This document shows positions 24,420 to 36,324 of a stretch of 64,000 nt of DNA, piece by piece. Both the position numbers and the translations under genes were made by a program. Location: the NCBI GenBank assembly GCA_032191485.1, contig JAVDOI010000008.1:18148674-18212673 (forward strand), in the 5' to 3' direction. Source of the DNA: Leptoclinus maculatus (Eukaryota; Chordata; Actinopteri; Perciformes; Stichaeidae). Numbering within the stretch: the stretch's first letter is position 1; each line of letters begins with the position of its first letter. The notes beneath the pieces were generated by a model. That model was given only the letters and a program-made list of their open reading frames with translations, made no database searches and was not told the origin of the DNA.

Positions 24420-25125
24420 GTGTGTGACTTCAACAGATCAGAGATAGACGGGGGAATAGAATCAGCTGCCCGACAAGCGGCACCGTCTCTCATCCAGCAA
24501 TTTCACAGTGTCATTTTGGGATTATTTCATTACTTGCCATGATCCATGACTGAAACTCATTTTGGCCCTGAGTGCTCAGAGAAAATGTGAGGACATGCGG
24601 TTTGTGAAGAAGTGAGAGGTGGTAGCACTGAGCATAAAAAAAGAAAAACTCTTACTATTGAGTCATTTGAATAATTAAACCTCAACTCTTTAAAGTATTC
24701 ATAAGAAAACTTTGTGGCCGTCACTGGATACTGTGTGAGAGCAGACTGTGTTTTTCTTGGACACAAACGTTTTGTGTCTTGTGGCATGGCTGTTTATTTG
24801 TGAACTGCAATACATGTTTAAGTAATTAGCATTGCAGCAGCGGGCCGGCTAGTGATACCAAATTGTCTGTCTCCATGCTTCATCAGCCACTGAGAAGCCT
24901 GTCCAGCCAGGGCGATGATGTCAGGCAGGAACAGGTACAAAGGCCTGTGGCGGCTTGTAGCACTTCGCCCTCCAGCACCTCTCGGTGTTGTGAGGTGCCT
25001 CTCAGGTTACAGAAGGATTCCAGGCAGAGGAAGTATCACCGCATTAGCTCCATTAGATTAATTAACAATGTTTCATTTCTAAAATGGAGCACGAGACGGA
25101 GACATGACTCATAGCTTGCCATTTC
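24420..25125. other. Non-coding block, CNE-like
   Basis: Repeat-free sequence ending with CTCCATTAGATTAATTAAC (25049-25067). Small frames on both strands are unremarkable. An A-rich TAAATAAA array follows at 25138-25168. Confidence 0.35.
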
Positions 25126-25338
25126 CGTCCTATCTTTAAATAAAAAAGAAATAAATAAATAAAAAAGGGAAACCTACTTAGTGGTTTGGCATGCACAGAG
25201 GCAACATGATACCACGCTCATTTTCAGGGCATGCTTACGTGTTGGCACTTTATGAAAACTAGCTGCTCATGTGGAGGAGCATGAATGATGATGTGGCTCT
25301 TTGAAATAGGAGCCTCCGTTGAGAGTGCACACATATTA

Positions 25339-25474
<136 letters not shown>

Positions 25475-26635
25475 GATTACACATAATCTGGAATATCATG
25501 AGTGTTGACACACAATGTGCCTATATTTCTATTCATCCTTTATTCAGGCATAATCACCTCAAAACGTTGTAGTGGATGTGTTCGGCTGCACGTTAAGAGG
25601 CTTTGTTTATGCTGCTGAATGCATCCTTCACAAAAGCCACAATGTTAATTGTTCATTGTCTATCATACTGCTTTTCACGTTTTGAATGGGAGTGATTCAC
25701 ACCAATGAGAGATTACCACCGTAGGCTGCACCGTCTCCTTGTCAAATGCCTGAGACAATATGCGCATACATCCACCACTGGTATTGTTACCTCCCAGTCG
25801 GGGTGCACTGTAAATCGCTTAGACATGGAGAGCTTTACTGCCTTTATAGCCTCACTCCCCTAAGTCAACGAGGGAGACTGGGAGACCCTCATTGGCGAGT
25901 ACACAGACACACAAATGTGCACACATCAGTTCATGGAAGCTTTTAATTCTGCTGTTCTAAACATCCAGTGTCAATTAGGACAGGAAAAACCCACGCTGAA
26001 AATGCATTTATTTTTCCAGCAGCAGGGAAAAACAGGGCTCGTTTGGTGGGATAAGCAAAAAAAAAGAGAGAGCAATGATTGCTAGCACCAAATGTATCTT
26101 CAAATTAAATAACATGTATCCTACCGCTGCAGAAACAGCTCTTGGTGATGCTTTTTGAGATTCCATTTTGTTGAATATATTCTACTTATTTCTAAGAATA
26201 CCTCTTTCCATCCTACAAAACTTTCCATATGTAAGATAATAAAACTCTCAAACCACTTCAAAGTACAAACTGCAGGCTGATAAATCAGAGGTAGCTGCAG
26301 TCTGAGAAGCATTTGAAGACAACCCCTCATTTGCATGACTCACCAAAAGGGATGTGTGTTAAGTGGGGACTGGGGAGCTACAGTATGGGAAGTGGTTTAG
26401 ATCATGACGACAATGAGCAGGACTATATGTTTGTCTCAACATTGCCCAGGATCTTTGGTATTACCTTCATATTGGACAATTCCACACCTCACAATTTACA
26501 AAAGCCAACGTTTTAGGGCCAATGCAGGATGTAGCGTGTCCTACGGCTGGTGTTTGGGTTGGTTCAACAGCTGCATGGCTTCAGATGGTGGATATCTGGA
26601 TGGATACTTATGTGAGCCCTCTGAGCCGCTGCCGC
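25475..26635. other. Non-coding DNA, partly CNE-like
   Basis: 25560-25990 is repeat-free with AATGTTAATTGTTCATTG. An octamer is at 26329-26336 (minus orientation). Short frames at 26121-26664 have no recognisable domain. No gene call. Confidence 0.35.
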
Positions 26636-26639
26636 AATC

Positions 26640-26775
26640 GGTTTGGGTAGGATTAGGAAACTAAAACTTGGTTAAGGTTAGGAAAAGATTGTGGTCATGG
26701 CTGAAAGGAAACATTGTTGACTGATGCAAACCACAGTCTACAGTGCTGTAGCAACGTCATGACATCATCATCTGA
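26640..26775. mobile_element. Fragment of the 'AACTTGGTTAGGTTTAGG' fish repeat
   Basis: GGAAACTAAAACTTGGTTAAGGTTAGGAAAAGATTGTGGTCATGG matches the same word order as 47463-47545 in this window (CACTTGGTTAGGCTCA, CATTGTGGTTTGGGTTC). An inverse-orientation relative appears within 36740-36800. Short diverged fragment; element class unknown. Confidence 0.5.
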
Positions 26776-26779
26776 ATTA

Positions 26780-27425
26780 AAGGTCTTTGTAACTGAAACC
26801 TGACCTGAGACCTGAGTTGTGCCATGGGGTCCAAATTTAATTCAGTTAAATCAAGTTGGGTGAGGTTATTTGTGTAATACTCATAATTTTTATCTATTCA
26901 TGCAGTTTCAGATTTGGTGCAACATTAAAGACCGGCGCAGACCTCTAATTTGCACAACGAGTGGCCTCTTTTCAGGAAAATGTATTTAAGTCTGTCTTTT
27001 AAAAGTATTTAAAAGACAGAACACTTGCCAATGATCTACTGCTTGGTTAAGGGCTGATCCAATTGCTGGCAAAGTAATTGAAGTTCTGAGGCCAGTGCAT
27101 TGGCCAAGTGCAATAATGGGTGTTTTCCTTAAACCGAACCACTAATATCTAAAAGGCAAGTCTTTTTTGGAGTTGGAGCAGACAGAACACCTGGAGGAAA
27201 TCCACAAAGAATTTTGGACCATGCCGATTAGTAACACACCTATCCCAAGCAAATTCTGACCAGAATACAATGAACTAAACAGAAATTGTGGACCGCCCAA
27301 TTTTCTGTTGCAAAGCTGTTTAATTACTTCAACTCCAATATTAACTACCCTTTTCATGCAACACACAAGGGGCTGTTTGTTATGTCCACCTGTCACATGA
27401 ATCAGTTTGTTGTAGACGAGCATAA
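26780..27425. other. Non-coding DNA, nothing recognised
   Basis: Includes an inverted pair, AGTCTGTCTTTTAAAAG / CTTTTAAATACTTTTAAAAG-like words, at 26991-27020. The 96-codon minus-strand frame at 27142-27432 shows no recognisable features. Confidence 0.35.
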
Positions 27426-27429
27426 TGCT

Positions 27430-28085
27430 CACATAATTGGTCTCTATAGCACATAATCTGCATTTCCGAGTACGTGCTCATGTTATGAGATGGTTTTTGT
27501 AGGGATGCTAGCAGTGACACATTGTGTCTGTAAGGCAATTATTTGTCTGTTCATGTGTGTGCGTTGTGATGTGACATCAGGGCCTGGACAGGCTTCGTTG
27601 AGAAAGTGTGTGTTGGGGGAAACCTGGCCCTCTGAGGTTTGGCTGTTCTGACTGCACTGGGCCAGATGGGGATAATGGAATGTCATTCTGTCAGCTCCTT
27701 GGCTGATTAGGGAGTGTTTGTTATTTATTGATTGTCTTTCATGGCGAATTATCTATGCACAGGTCAGTGCCAGCATTTTATTCCTGGAGCTCTGATGGCC
27801 CGGCTATTCCCATCCTCACACAAAATCAATGGCTACAAATAAAATGGAATTTTAAAAATGGGAGGGAATTAGCAAACATCTCAGCGCGGCCGCTGTCATG
27901 CATATGTTAGCGGTGATCGCACGCAGGCTGACATGAGCCTCGCGTTTCCATGAAAGTGCACTCTCACCAAGTATTCAATTTTAACAGCAGTCATGTCTCA
28001 TCCTCTTCCAGTCTTGTCTCCACCTTCTCGTCACCCCTAATCACCATGCGAGGGTCTGCTATCTGCACATGTCACATCTTGATCA
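27430..28085. other. Non-coding block, strongly CNE-like
   Basis: Repeat-free, with GGCTGATTAGGGAG, TGGCGAATTATCTATGCAC, TTTAAAAATGGGAGGGAATT and the motif CTCAGCGCGGCC (27880-27891) followed by GCTGTCATGCATATG. The GCGCGGCC core is shared with 4.3, 4.5, 41.2 and 58.1 kb. Not coding in any frame. Inference. Confidence 0.45.
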
Positions 28086-28289
28086 TATTCATCATTAGTA
28101 TAACAGTGGCAGCATCCTGACTGGTTGCATTGGGTAATGTTGTCATCTCACAGACTCGCATACTGACATGTTTTTGGCTGTTGCATCTGATTTGGTGAGA
28201 TCGTAAGATTTTCTTATATGGAAAACTAGACTATGAGTCTTCAGCCATGATATCAGCTCTGTGAGATTGTATAGGCCCAGTGATGCTTT

Positions 28290-28420
28290 GAGTTAAGTGA
28301 TCATGTCAGCATGCTAACATGCTCGCAATGACAACTTTAACATACTGATGCCTTGCAGGTATAATGTGCACCATGTGTACCATCTCAATTTAGTGCAGGC
28401 TATCCCCCCACTCACCAGTG
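28290..28420 (+). mobile_element. Left part of a split fish repeat ('CATGCTAACATGCTC')
   Basis: ATCATGTCAGCATGCTAACATGCTCGCAATGACAACTTTAACATACTGATG, then GCAGGTATAATG, CATGTGTACCATCTCA and TTTAGTG, is the order of the left half of a common teleost interspersed repeat. The right half appears about 730 bp downstream at 29150-29375. Non-coding. Confidence 0.6.
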
Positions 28421-29149
28421 GGACTCCCCACTGTCCTCGGCCTCCTTATCTCTAACCAAGTTGTGATTATGCCCGAACCTAATCTAACCAAACCAAAGCA
28501 TTGTCAGATTATTAACAGGATTCACTTTTTGCAACAGAGATTCATTGTGTTTTTTGGGAGACACTGACAATTGACCCTTTGCTAAGATCCCTTCCCTCAC
28601 TGCTACTCTGTCAAGTAGTTGGAGCTACCATGGAGCCCACACTGTCACTAACTGCACTCTCTGAAGAAATATTATCGAAGTTTAGGAAAAACTAAAAAGC
28701 GATTTCGGAGAGAAGCAGACAGAAGGATCTAGAATATGGTCTTGTAGAATATATCCAGGATGTCAAACTGATTTAGTAGTGAAAGGTTAAAAAGATAAAG
28801 ATAGAAGCTAAAACCTACAGATCACAGTGCAAAGAGGAACCACCACATCATCTGGCGATCCAGGCAGAGTCCAATGAAATAAAGGAACAACACTGTTAAG
28901 CTTGGTAGGTCTTCACTCACTGTTACAATGTTGATGATGCGCTTCCATACTCTAATAATGTTAGCTCCAGAAGTTTTTGCGTAGAAATGTAGTTTCAGAA
29001 ATGCATATTTGCTTCCAAACTCTGCAGGTAACGAGTATCACTATTACCCAACGTTGAACCATGACTAGCTCCACATCCACAAAACCAGCCTGAAAATGAA
29101 GAAAATCTGAAAACGTCTATGGAGTTGTCAGTCCCTGGTATGAGGATAA
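28421..29149. mobile_element. Probable second repeat separating the split element
   Basis: Contains CTCTGTCAAGTAGTTGGAG, CTGCACTCTCTGAAGAAAT, GATTTCGGAGAGAAGCAGAC and AACTCTGCAGGTAACGAGT, word patterns I associate with dispersed fish repeats, and no open frame. Its position between two halves of one family suggests an insertion. Exact ends and any target duplication are not visible to me. Confidence 0.4.
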
Positions 29150-29375
29150 TGCGATAGTTGCAAGTATTTTGTCATGAACCTAAATATTGGACAAATTGAT
29201 ATTATAATCTGATAATGGTCATAGATGAAAAGTCAGAAGGAATCGTCCTCTGGGAGCCATACATGTCTGTATAAGATGTCATGGCAATCCATCCAACAGT
29301 TGATGAGATATTTCAGCCTGGATGGATCGACTCACCAACCGAAAGACCAACAATTCCATCCATAGAGCCGCTTGA
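29150..29375 (+). mobile_element. Right part of a split fish repeat ('TCATGGCAATCCATCCAA')
   Basis: Carries GCAAGTATTTTGTCATGAAC, ATTGGACAAATTGATAT, ATAGATGAAAAGTCAGAAGG, TGTCATGGCAATCCATCCAA, TTGATGAGATATTTCAGCC and a closing CCATCCATAGAGCCGC, all in the order of the known family whose left half is at 28290-28420. Confidence 0.65.
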
Positions 29376-29529
29376 ATGCCTCTAAATTCTTGTTGATTTC
29401 ATATTAAACTGTCCACACTGTACATGAATAAATAATAGTTGTCAAATTGAACCCTAATGTTGTTATACATTGTATCTGAACCCCTTTAAAGGCCCTTCAG
29501 AGTTCCCATGCGGCCCCATTTTGAACATC

Positions 29530-31200
29530 AATGGCATCGAGGATGACCTCATGTTATTGCACTGCATCTTCAATCCACTGTCCTAGTCTTCATTTATTTA
29601 CTTCATTCCTCATCGACAGACCACAGCCACTATTTACGGTGCTAGAGAGTCAACAACTGTCACGCCTGCCTCTCCTTACACACACCCACTCTCTTCCTCT
29701 TTCTGCCTTTCTGTGTTGTCGGTGACGTTTGTGTGCTTGAGATGGATGCAGCCCCCTTTATTAGATAGCATCAGTCTTTTGTGTGACGACCAGAATTGCA
29801 CAGCGGTGGCTGTCTGCGCCGCTGCACTGGATTTCGCTTCAGCCCTCCGAGGCCGATCGCTCAGAGGCTTTTTGTTTAACCTGGCGGCCATGTGATGGGG
29901 CCCACTTGGCCTCGTCATCCCGAGCATAAAAGGCGTCGGTGTCGGGCCTTCTTCTCAGACCAAACGGCTATCCGAGCAGCATCGACTTTCTGTCAGCGCC
30001 TGCCCGCTTATTGTTTGTGAGTTTGATTAAAAAAGGGAAAAAGAAGAAGAAGAAGAAGAAGAAGCAGGACGAAAAATGCAATTACTCAAGTTGGAGGAAA
30101 CCGAATGCAGACCTCATAGAGATAATCACAGACTAATGTGACATTCCTCCATCACCACAGCAACCAGAGAAAAGCCTCTGAGCAGCAGAAAAAGTAGTAT
30201 GAAAAAAAACAAGAAAAGAGAAACACTGCTGCGCTGTATACAGGCACAGATTCCACATCTTCTGTAAAGTGTTTTTGGATGTCCTTCGCTGTTGCAGAAG
30301 TGTAATGGCTTGTTGTGCACAAATGGATTTTTATGAAGCATCACAGCTGCATCTGTCTCACTTTGCATCCATTAAACCAGCTGAAGCTACAGTATTGCGA
30401 GCTACATCTGGACGCTAAGAAGCGATTCCACTACATGACCGATAATCTCACAAAGATACAGCTCCTCCTTCACACCGGAGATGTAGCGAAATTGTAGTTT
30501 TTTTACAAGAATGAGCAATGTAGGAAACACACAAAAAATCCGTAGGAAAATGGAAAAAAAACACGTGTTACTTACGCAGACACACACTTACTTACACTCC
30601 AAGTTAGTGACTGCGGGTGGTATATCTGTGCGTGGTGCGTCTCTTAATTTCTGCCGAGTAAACAGCTTCCAGATGTAAGAGCTTCCTGCTGGCTCCGCCC
30701 AGTCCAGATGCCCAGTCTGCCAGCAGATCTGCCTCAAATTGGGCACATTTGAGCAATCATTTAGTTCCCATCTTCCTGAAGGGGGAACTTTTTATTAATA
30801 AAGCCTTTTCATCTCTGTATCTTTGATTAGGATGCATGATGCTGCGGGGGGGAGATGGGAGGGGATAATGGCTCAGTCATGTGGAAGCAGATTGGGGGAT
30901 GACGACTTTTCGTGGGGAACTTGTGTCGGGGGGGAGGGAGGTGTTGTTGTTTTTTAACGTGTGTTACAGTACAGTGGAAGGAAACCGGTGATAGGAAAGA
31001 AAAAGGACATCCTCTGTTGTAAGTGGTTCCAGGTTAGCCGACCCCCATACTTACTCGAGCATGTTGCCCTCAGCCACAAACTCAAGAAACTCCTACGATG
31101 CTTTAAATCACCCATACACCACTGCCTCTTATCTAAGGCTGGAGGTTTCTAATTATATTTTTGGCGGTTTTGTAAATAAGGCCAGAGGATGAAATAGAGA
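29530..31200. other. Non-coding DNA, partly CNE-like, with an (AAG)n array
   Basis: 29730-30020 is CpG-bearing and repeat-free. (AAG)8 occupies 30039-30064. G-rich patches lie at 30845-30942. Frames on both strands (29531-30587) overlap and are unconvincing. No gene call. Confidence 0.35.
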
Positions 31201-31207
31201 TGTCACA

Positions 31208-31232
31208 GTGTGTGTGTGTGTGTGTGTGTGTG
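31208..31232. repeat. (TG)n microsatellite
   Basis: About 12 TG units, pure. Confidence 0.95.
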
Positions 31233-31642
31233 TTTCTGTAATCCAGCTCCTTGCCCATTACAAGCTCATTAAGTCCAGTCAAGACCACGTCACTGATATT
31301 GTGAATCTAGTGTATGTCATAAATTCATGCCATATCTTTTTAATATTTTTTTTTTGATTTTTCAAGAAAACACTAACATTAGTATTAAAGGGCCAGTTCA
31401 TCCAAATAATAAAACAAAAAAGCATATTTTCCCCCATTTACCTCAAGTTGAATGTATCCATACAGATATTTTTGTTATGTTGTTTCTGGAGAGAGATTTA
31501 AAAATGTTGAGTACCACAAATAAGCTCCCATTCACCTCAATTGTACTGCAGTGGAGGCCGAAATCTTGACGGATAACTCAAATCTCACAGTGGTGATTGA
31601 AATTTTCAGATTTTTACTACAGTGTAAAAATAGCCCATTACG

Positions 31643-31825
31643 GAGCGCCTTGGTATCCAAATGGTTGCAGCGCATGCCATATGACTGCAACGTCCTGGGT
31701 TCGGATCTGTTCTTGGGACCTTTGTTTCATGTCATACCCGCCTCTCTCTCCCCCATTTACAATCTGCTTCCACACTGTCATCTGTCTAATAAAGGCAACA
31801 AAAGCCCAAAAATCAAAAAAAATCC
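31643..31825 (+). mobile_element. tRNA-derived SINE
   Basis: The head has a Pol III A box (TGGTATCCAAATGG, 31651-31664) and a B box (GGTTCGGATC, 31698-31707) at tRNA-like spacing. The body has GGGACCTTTGTTTCATGTCA, a CTCTCTCTCCCCCATTT pyrimidine stretch and the family tail TCTAATAAAGGCAACAAAAGCCC with an A-rich end. It lies inside the TIR element at 31385-32169. Several short open frames crossing it are chance. Likely a dead copy. Confidence 0.8.
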
Positions 31826-31959
31826 AAACATTACAATTGTTATTACTAATACGTTTACATGGCTGCAGCACTTTGATTTTGTATCGTGATCAAGGTGGAG
31901 CCAATATTAGTTACTTTGTGGTAGTTTATAAACACATCAGCATATTTTGGAGGCTGATT

Positions 31960-32120
31960 AAATGTTTTGTATATTAAAACATAAACCTGCAAAGTAATTA
32001 GTAACAGTTAAATAAATGTAGTGGAATACAAAGTTCATTATTTCCCTTTAAAATGTAGTGAAGAAGTATAAATTACTTCAGAATTGAACTTAGGGTAAAT
32101 GTATTTAGTTACGTTCCAAG
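31960..32120 (+). mobile_element. Teleost 'AGTAAAAGT' repeat, copy 4 (fragment)
   Basis: GCAAAGTAATTAGTAACAGTTAAATAAATGTAGTGG, TATTTCCCTTTAAAATGTAGTG, AAGAAGTATAAATTACTTCAG and AAATGTATTTAGTTACGTTCC follow the family order. It is truncated before CCACCACTG, at the point where the host element's right end takes over. Confidence 0.55.
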
Positions 32121-32603
32121 TGAGAAAATATATGTAAACATATTTTTTTAAGGAGAACTGACCCTTTAATGGTACTATATAATATATAATATAGTTTATG
32201 CCACTTAGTGTCTGTCTCAGTAAAATCACATGTAAACTCCAATGTATCTTTCTTTCCTTTACTGCTCTATGTTCCATAAACAGACAGGTAAACAAAGACA
32301 GAAAATGAGCAGATGGAGTTTTTTTAGCTGCTTGACGTTCGATGACAGTGAGTCCCGGCTCTGCCTGACTGCGGGTCAGCCCCAGCGATGACCTCGTGGT
32401 GGCCCGAATCCCATTCCAGCATCGCTGTCCCCCTCCTCAGCCTCGACCGACCGTCACTTTCTATTTGGGCCCGCTGTGAAACGCTGACATGTCCAAAGAC
32501 ATATAGGATTCCATTATTTTCACTCATATGAGGGTGCCACACTTGATTCAAGCAGAGCTGTCACGGCAAACCAGGGGTCCCTCCCCTTGTGCACACACAG
32601 GTA

Positions 32604-32648
32604 AACACACACACACACACACACACACCAACACACACACACACACAC
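32604..32648. repeat. (CA)n microsatellite
   Basis: CA array with one CCAACA interruption. The Cys/Val minus-strand frames are artefacts. Confidence 0.95.
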
Positions 32649-32699
32649 TTCCCATCAACCTGCTCACCTTGAAACCCTGCGATTCGCACCAATGAAAAC

Positions 32700-34535
32700 G
32701 AACTAATTCTGATGTGAGCGTATGATCCCTCTCCATTTAGCCAATGAAATGTTTTATGCAATTGCAAACGTACCTCCTTGGTCTCTATAAAGCAGCCGAG
32801 AGCAAGAGAGCTCATAACGCTGCCAGTGTAAATCAGACAGATTTAATTTCAATTTCATTTCAAAGGGTTAGCCATCAATAATTAAAAGGATGTGTTTATG
32901 ACTTACAAAGATCATAATTAATCTGCTCCGGGGAGAGAGGTTTTACACAGATTATATCCATCATGTTCTGTTTTGCTCCTTGCAGGCCACGGCGTGGCAG
33001 AGGGGAACATTGATTAAGATGTGCTTAGTGGATTATAAGCTGCTGTTCCTCAGGCAAGTCATAAAGAATAAAAGCAATCTTTTACCTTTCCGCTAAAGCC
33101 CATACAGTTTTAACAGGCTATGATTCATAAGCCTGTTCATAAGCAGGGCCCTGAACATGGATGTGGGAGATTAGTTTATGACTCGCCTCACATTTGGCTG
33201 CACGTGATTAATTCAGCGGAGATAAGAGGAGTGGTTACAGTGTTTGTTTTCATGCTGAGATTTATTTTTCGGTTCTGTGCCAAATGTGGGTTTAAACTAT
33301 ACTGGAGGACTTGGGCAGGGTCGGTCACGTCCCTACTGACATCCTATCAACTCATATCTACATTTCAGGTGCCAGATGTTGGCTAATTTGCAATCATTGC
33401 TCAGACATGTCATCTAATAACTTTATAACACATAATTGGACATCAGGTCCATTTTTTATGCGGAATCAAAGAGTAGTCAAGTAGCAGCTGGTCTGTGATC
33501 AATCCAAACATATTCTGTGACAGAACACAAAGGATTAATATTGCACTAAGACTGTCCAACTAACACCGCCCATTTCTATGGGTCACTTTATTAAGGATAT
33601 AATGTTGAAGGTAAATTACCCACAGACGTTTGTGAATGTCATGCATGCGTTATATTATTATATAAATCCTATTAGCAGCAGTGAAATGTCTGGCTGTAAG
33701 TTCAACAGCTGATTCAACAGTAGTTGGTCCAAACATAGTAGCACATGGGTTCATTTATAACATTTATTCTGAGAATTCTTATATTTAGTCTCAGATTCAT
33801 ATTAATACTATTATTATTAATACTTACTTTTAGTTATTTGAACAAATATTGATTTAAATAGATGCTTTGCAAAGCTATCTGTGTCTATGTACAGCATATT
33901 AGCGAGCACATGTGCGTGCATATGGAAAAGAAAAGTAGTTATATATCACATGTACACAAGCCGTCCGACTAATATCCCTATTAAAGTTAAAACGAAAGCT
34001 TCTTTCTTTCACACCATAAACCTCCTTTCACTCATGCAGAGATGAGATTTTCTTACAGACTGTACATAAAACTTCTCGCAGGCTCTATATAAAAATATTT
34101 TTCCTCAGTAGAATGTCTTTTTAGTCATTGAAACTTTAATCAAGTATATCTGGTCCATTGTTCTTGAGCTAAACAGCAGCCAAACTTGGCAATCTTTAGA
34201 AATACATTGAACTTGTTTCATGGTGACTTGACAAGGGAAAAAGCACATCAGCAGTTACCAGTCAAACAGAAAATGGAGAGTGTCAAGCAGTACACCAAAT
34301 CAAGACGGATCCTGCAGCGAAATGTGTTTAGGCATCGTACCGATTTCACTTTTCCCCGTCTCGCTTCTTTTCCTGCTCCCTGGGCCAAGCGGGGAGGAAT
34401 TAGCCATTATGATGGCTCCTAGCCCGTCTCCTCGACTGATGGGCAGAGAAGTCTGGCCCCGTTTTCGTCACCTGTCTCGGCTTCTGGGATTTAACATGGC
34501 TCGGTGTCTGGCAGCAGACAAGGCAAGCCGAGGAG
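32700..34535. other. Non-coding DNA, partly CNE-like
   Basis: 32820-33060 has ATAATTAAAAGGATGTG and GATCATAATTAATCTGCTCC, texture like the other CNE-type blocks. 33400-34200 is AT-rich and unremarkable. Frames at 33120 and 34186-34621 are short and unsupported. Confidence 0.35.
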
Positions 34536-34541
34536 GAGGAG

Positions 34542-34566
34542 GTGTGTGTGTGTGTGGGGGGGGGGG
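34542..34566. repeat. (TG)7 followed by G11
   Basis: Compound TG/G simple repeat; the G length may be unreliable. Confidence 0.9.
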
Positions 34567-34849
34567 CAAAAACAAACAAACACAAAGAGAAATACAACAT
34601 GCTTGTGAACAAAAGAATTAGACGTGTGGGCATGGAGAGATTGCTTTCTGTGCCGGGGTCAGTTGATTTGAGAGGCAGCATTTTGCTTGGTATATATTAT
34701 ATAAAGGTATGTACAGGCTGCAACTATAGCCAGTGGAACTTTAGTATGCAGGGATTTGTGAGGCAGAATGAAAAAAAAAAAGAGTAGGAGGAGGTGCTGG
34801 ATTGATTTTCCTCCACTCCTTGGTATGAAAAGGTCACTTTGATCAATGC

Positions 34850-35765
34850 TGCATAATTGGAACTGTATTAGGATCATATCGGGTCATTTTACTGTTTAAT
34901 GATGAAATATTAAATATTGGGTAGGTAAGATTGCAGTCATTAGCGGGCTCTTTCATTTATAGCCCTTTAATTAATTTGAACCCGACCCCTAGTCCAATAC
35001 TTTTGAGCGTGGAGACTGAAAAGCATTCTCTGCTGAAACCACAAGCTCTTAGCCAATTGGATCCACTTACCTATACACATACCTCACTTTGTTAATGGAC
35101 ATGGGAGAACAGTATTCACGCTTTGGTAAATAATATGACTCTACTAATAGTATACTTGGAAGCCACAAAGGAAACAGTGTTAATTATGTTGCATGTACCC
35201 TTTTTTTTTAAATATTTGGTGCACCAATATGTTAAAGTTGAGACATGTGGACTTTTTGAATTTCCTCTGAAACAGAAAGCCTGCAGCCCTTATTAAGGAA
35301 GTCAGACTTTTTCCCCTTGCACGTCAAGGAGTCGTGGAGAGTTTTAATCAGATTGCTGACCGACACAGTTCATCAAATCATAAAATAGCCCGAGTTCAAC
35401 TTGAAAGAAATCCTTTATCACTGTCAAACTTGACTCTATATTTCCCCCAGACTTTAATTCATTCATTTCCTTCCTTCTAAAGCTCTTCATTATTAACCAT
35501 GATTGGACATAAAGACAATATGTGAGGAGTCTTGCCGCCGCGTAGATGAGTGCTCTTTCTGTAAATGACCAACAGTGGGCTGGTAAAACAGAGAGTGCAT
35601 CGGGGCAAAGGGAGGACAGTAGGACGACTAAAAGCACTTTAATGACATGGCTGGACTCGTGTTTCCTAATGATGCAGGCGAGATTAATTATGCTCTGTTG
35701 CATGGGTCATAATTATACGAGCACGGATCCTTTCCACCGGCTATGCTCGGGCACTCTCCGCCAGT
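34850..35765. other. Non-coding blocks, CNE-like
   Basis: 34860-35000 holds TGATGAAATATTAAATATTG and CCCTTTAATTAATTTGAACC. 35340-35760 is repeat-free with GCGAGATTAATTATGCTCTG and CATGGGTCATAATTATACG. The 119-codon minus frame (35344-35703) and the overlapping plus frame conflict and neither looks like a protein. Confidence 0.4.
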
Positions 35766-35869
35766 GCCTTGAGTTTCAGTTACTCCATCATCACATTCAC
35801 ATATTCCTTTCATTGTGCGTGTTATTTATTTATTCTGGTTATATATTTATTTCTTTATGTTTGACATGA

Positions 35870-36320
35870 GGGAATATTAGATCCTGCAGAGTCATCGCGA
35901 AACATCGCTCACTATGATGTTACGAGTTGGACGGAAGGGAAATAAACTCCTTCTGACATCACCCTGCAAACACTAACACTTTTCTCTCAGCAAAATGTTT
36001 TTGAAAGTATAATTAAGTGTATTGATTATTTGCATCTCTATTCCCTATTTTTAGACGAATTAAGCAACTTTTCAACTCTTGTCTTTTATCGCGTTTTCAT
36101 GGAGTTTTCTTGTGTGACATTGATTTGCATGAGGAACATGTGGATTTAGTTCACAGATTTGTATACAAATCTATAAATGATTAATTTTGTCATTCTGATC
36201 CACTGGGATGAAACTTAATTAATTTGAGGAAAATTAGTGGGATGAAACCTAATTAACTGATGAACAGGTTAAATACGGATAAATATTTGGATGCAACTAC
36301 TCAAAAAAGTCCAAAAAAGA
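35870..36320. other. AT-rich DNA, nothing firm
   Basis: One octamer at 36123-36130 (minus orientation). A local imperfect duplication of GGGATGAAACTTAATTAA / GGGATGAAACCTAATTAA lies at 36206-36257. No open frame of note. Confidence 0.4.
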
Positions 36321-36324
36321 GTTC

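Larger units (their letters stand above)
31385..32169. mobile_element. Non-autonomous element with terminal inverted repeats, containing a SINE
   Basis: The left end TTAAAGGGCCAGTTCATCC (31385-31403) and the right end GGAGAACTGACCCTTTAA (32152-32169) are reverse complements apart from one gap and one mismatch. Internal words (CCATTTACCTCAAGTTGAATG, TTCACCTCAATTGTACTGCAGTGGAGGC) are characteristic of a frequent fish repeat. The middle is interrupted by a tRNA-derived SINE (31643-31825), and the right part (31960-32120) carries AGTAAAAGT-family words. No transposase. Confidence 0.6.

Noticed and set aside
31651..31707. tRNA gene
   Set aside because: A and B boxes are present, but the rest does not fold as a tRNA and continues into a SINE body and tail.
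31551..31977. Overlapping 112- and 126-codon plus-strand frames
   Set aside because: They run through the SINE and the flanking transposon and have no independent coding signal.
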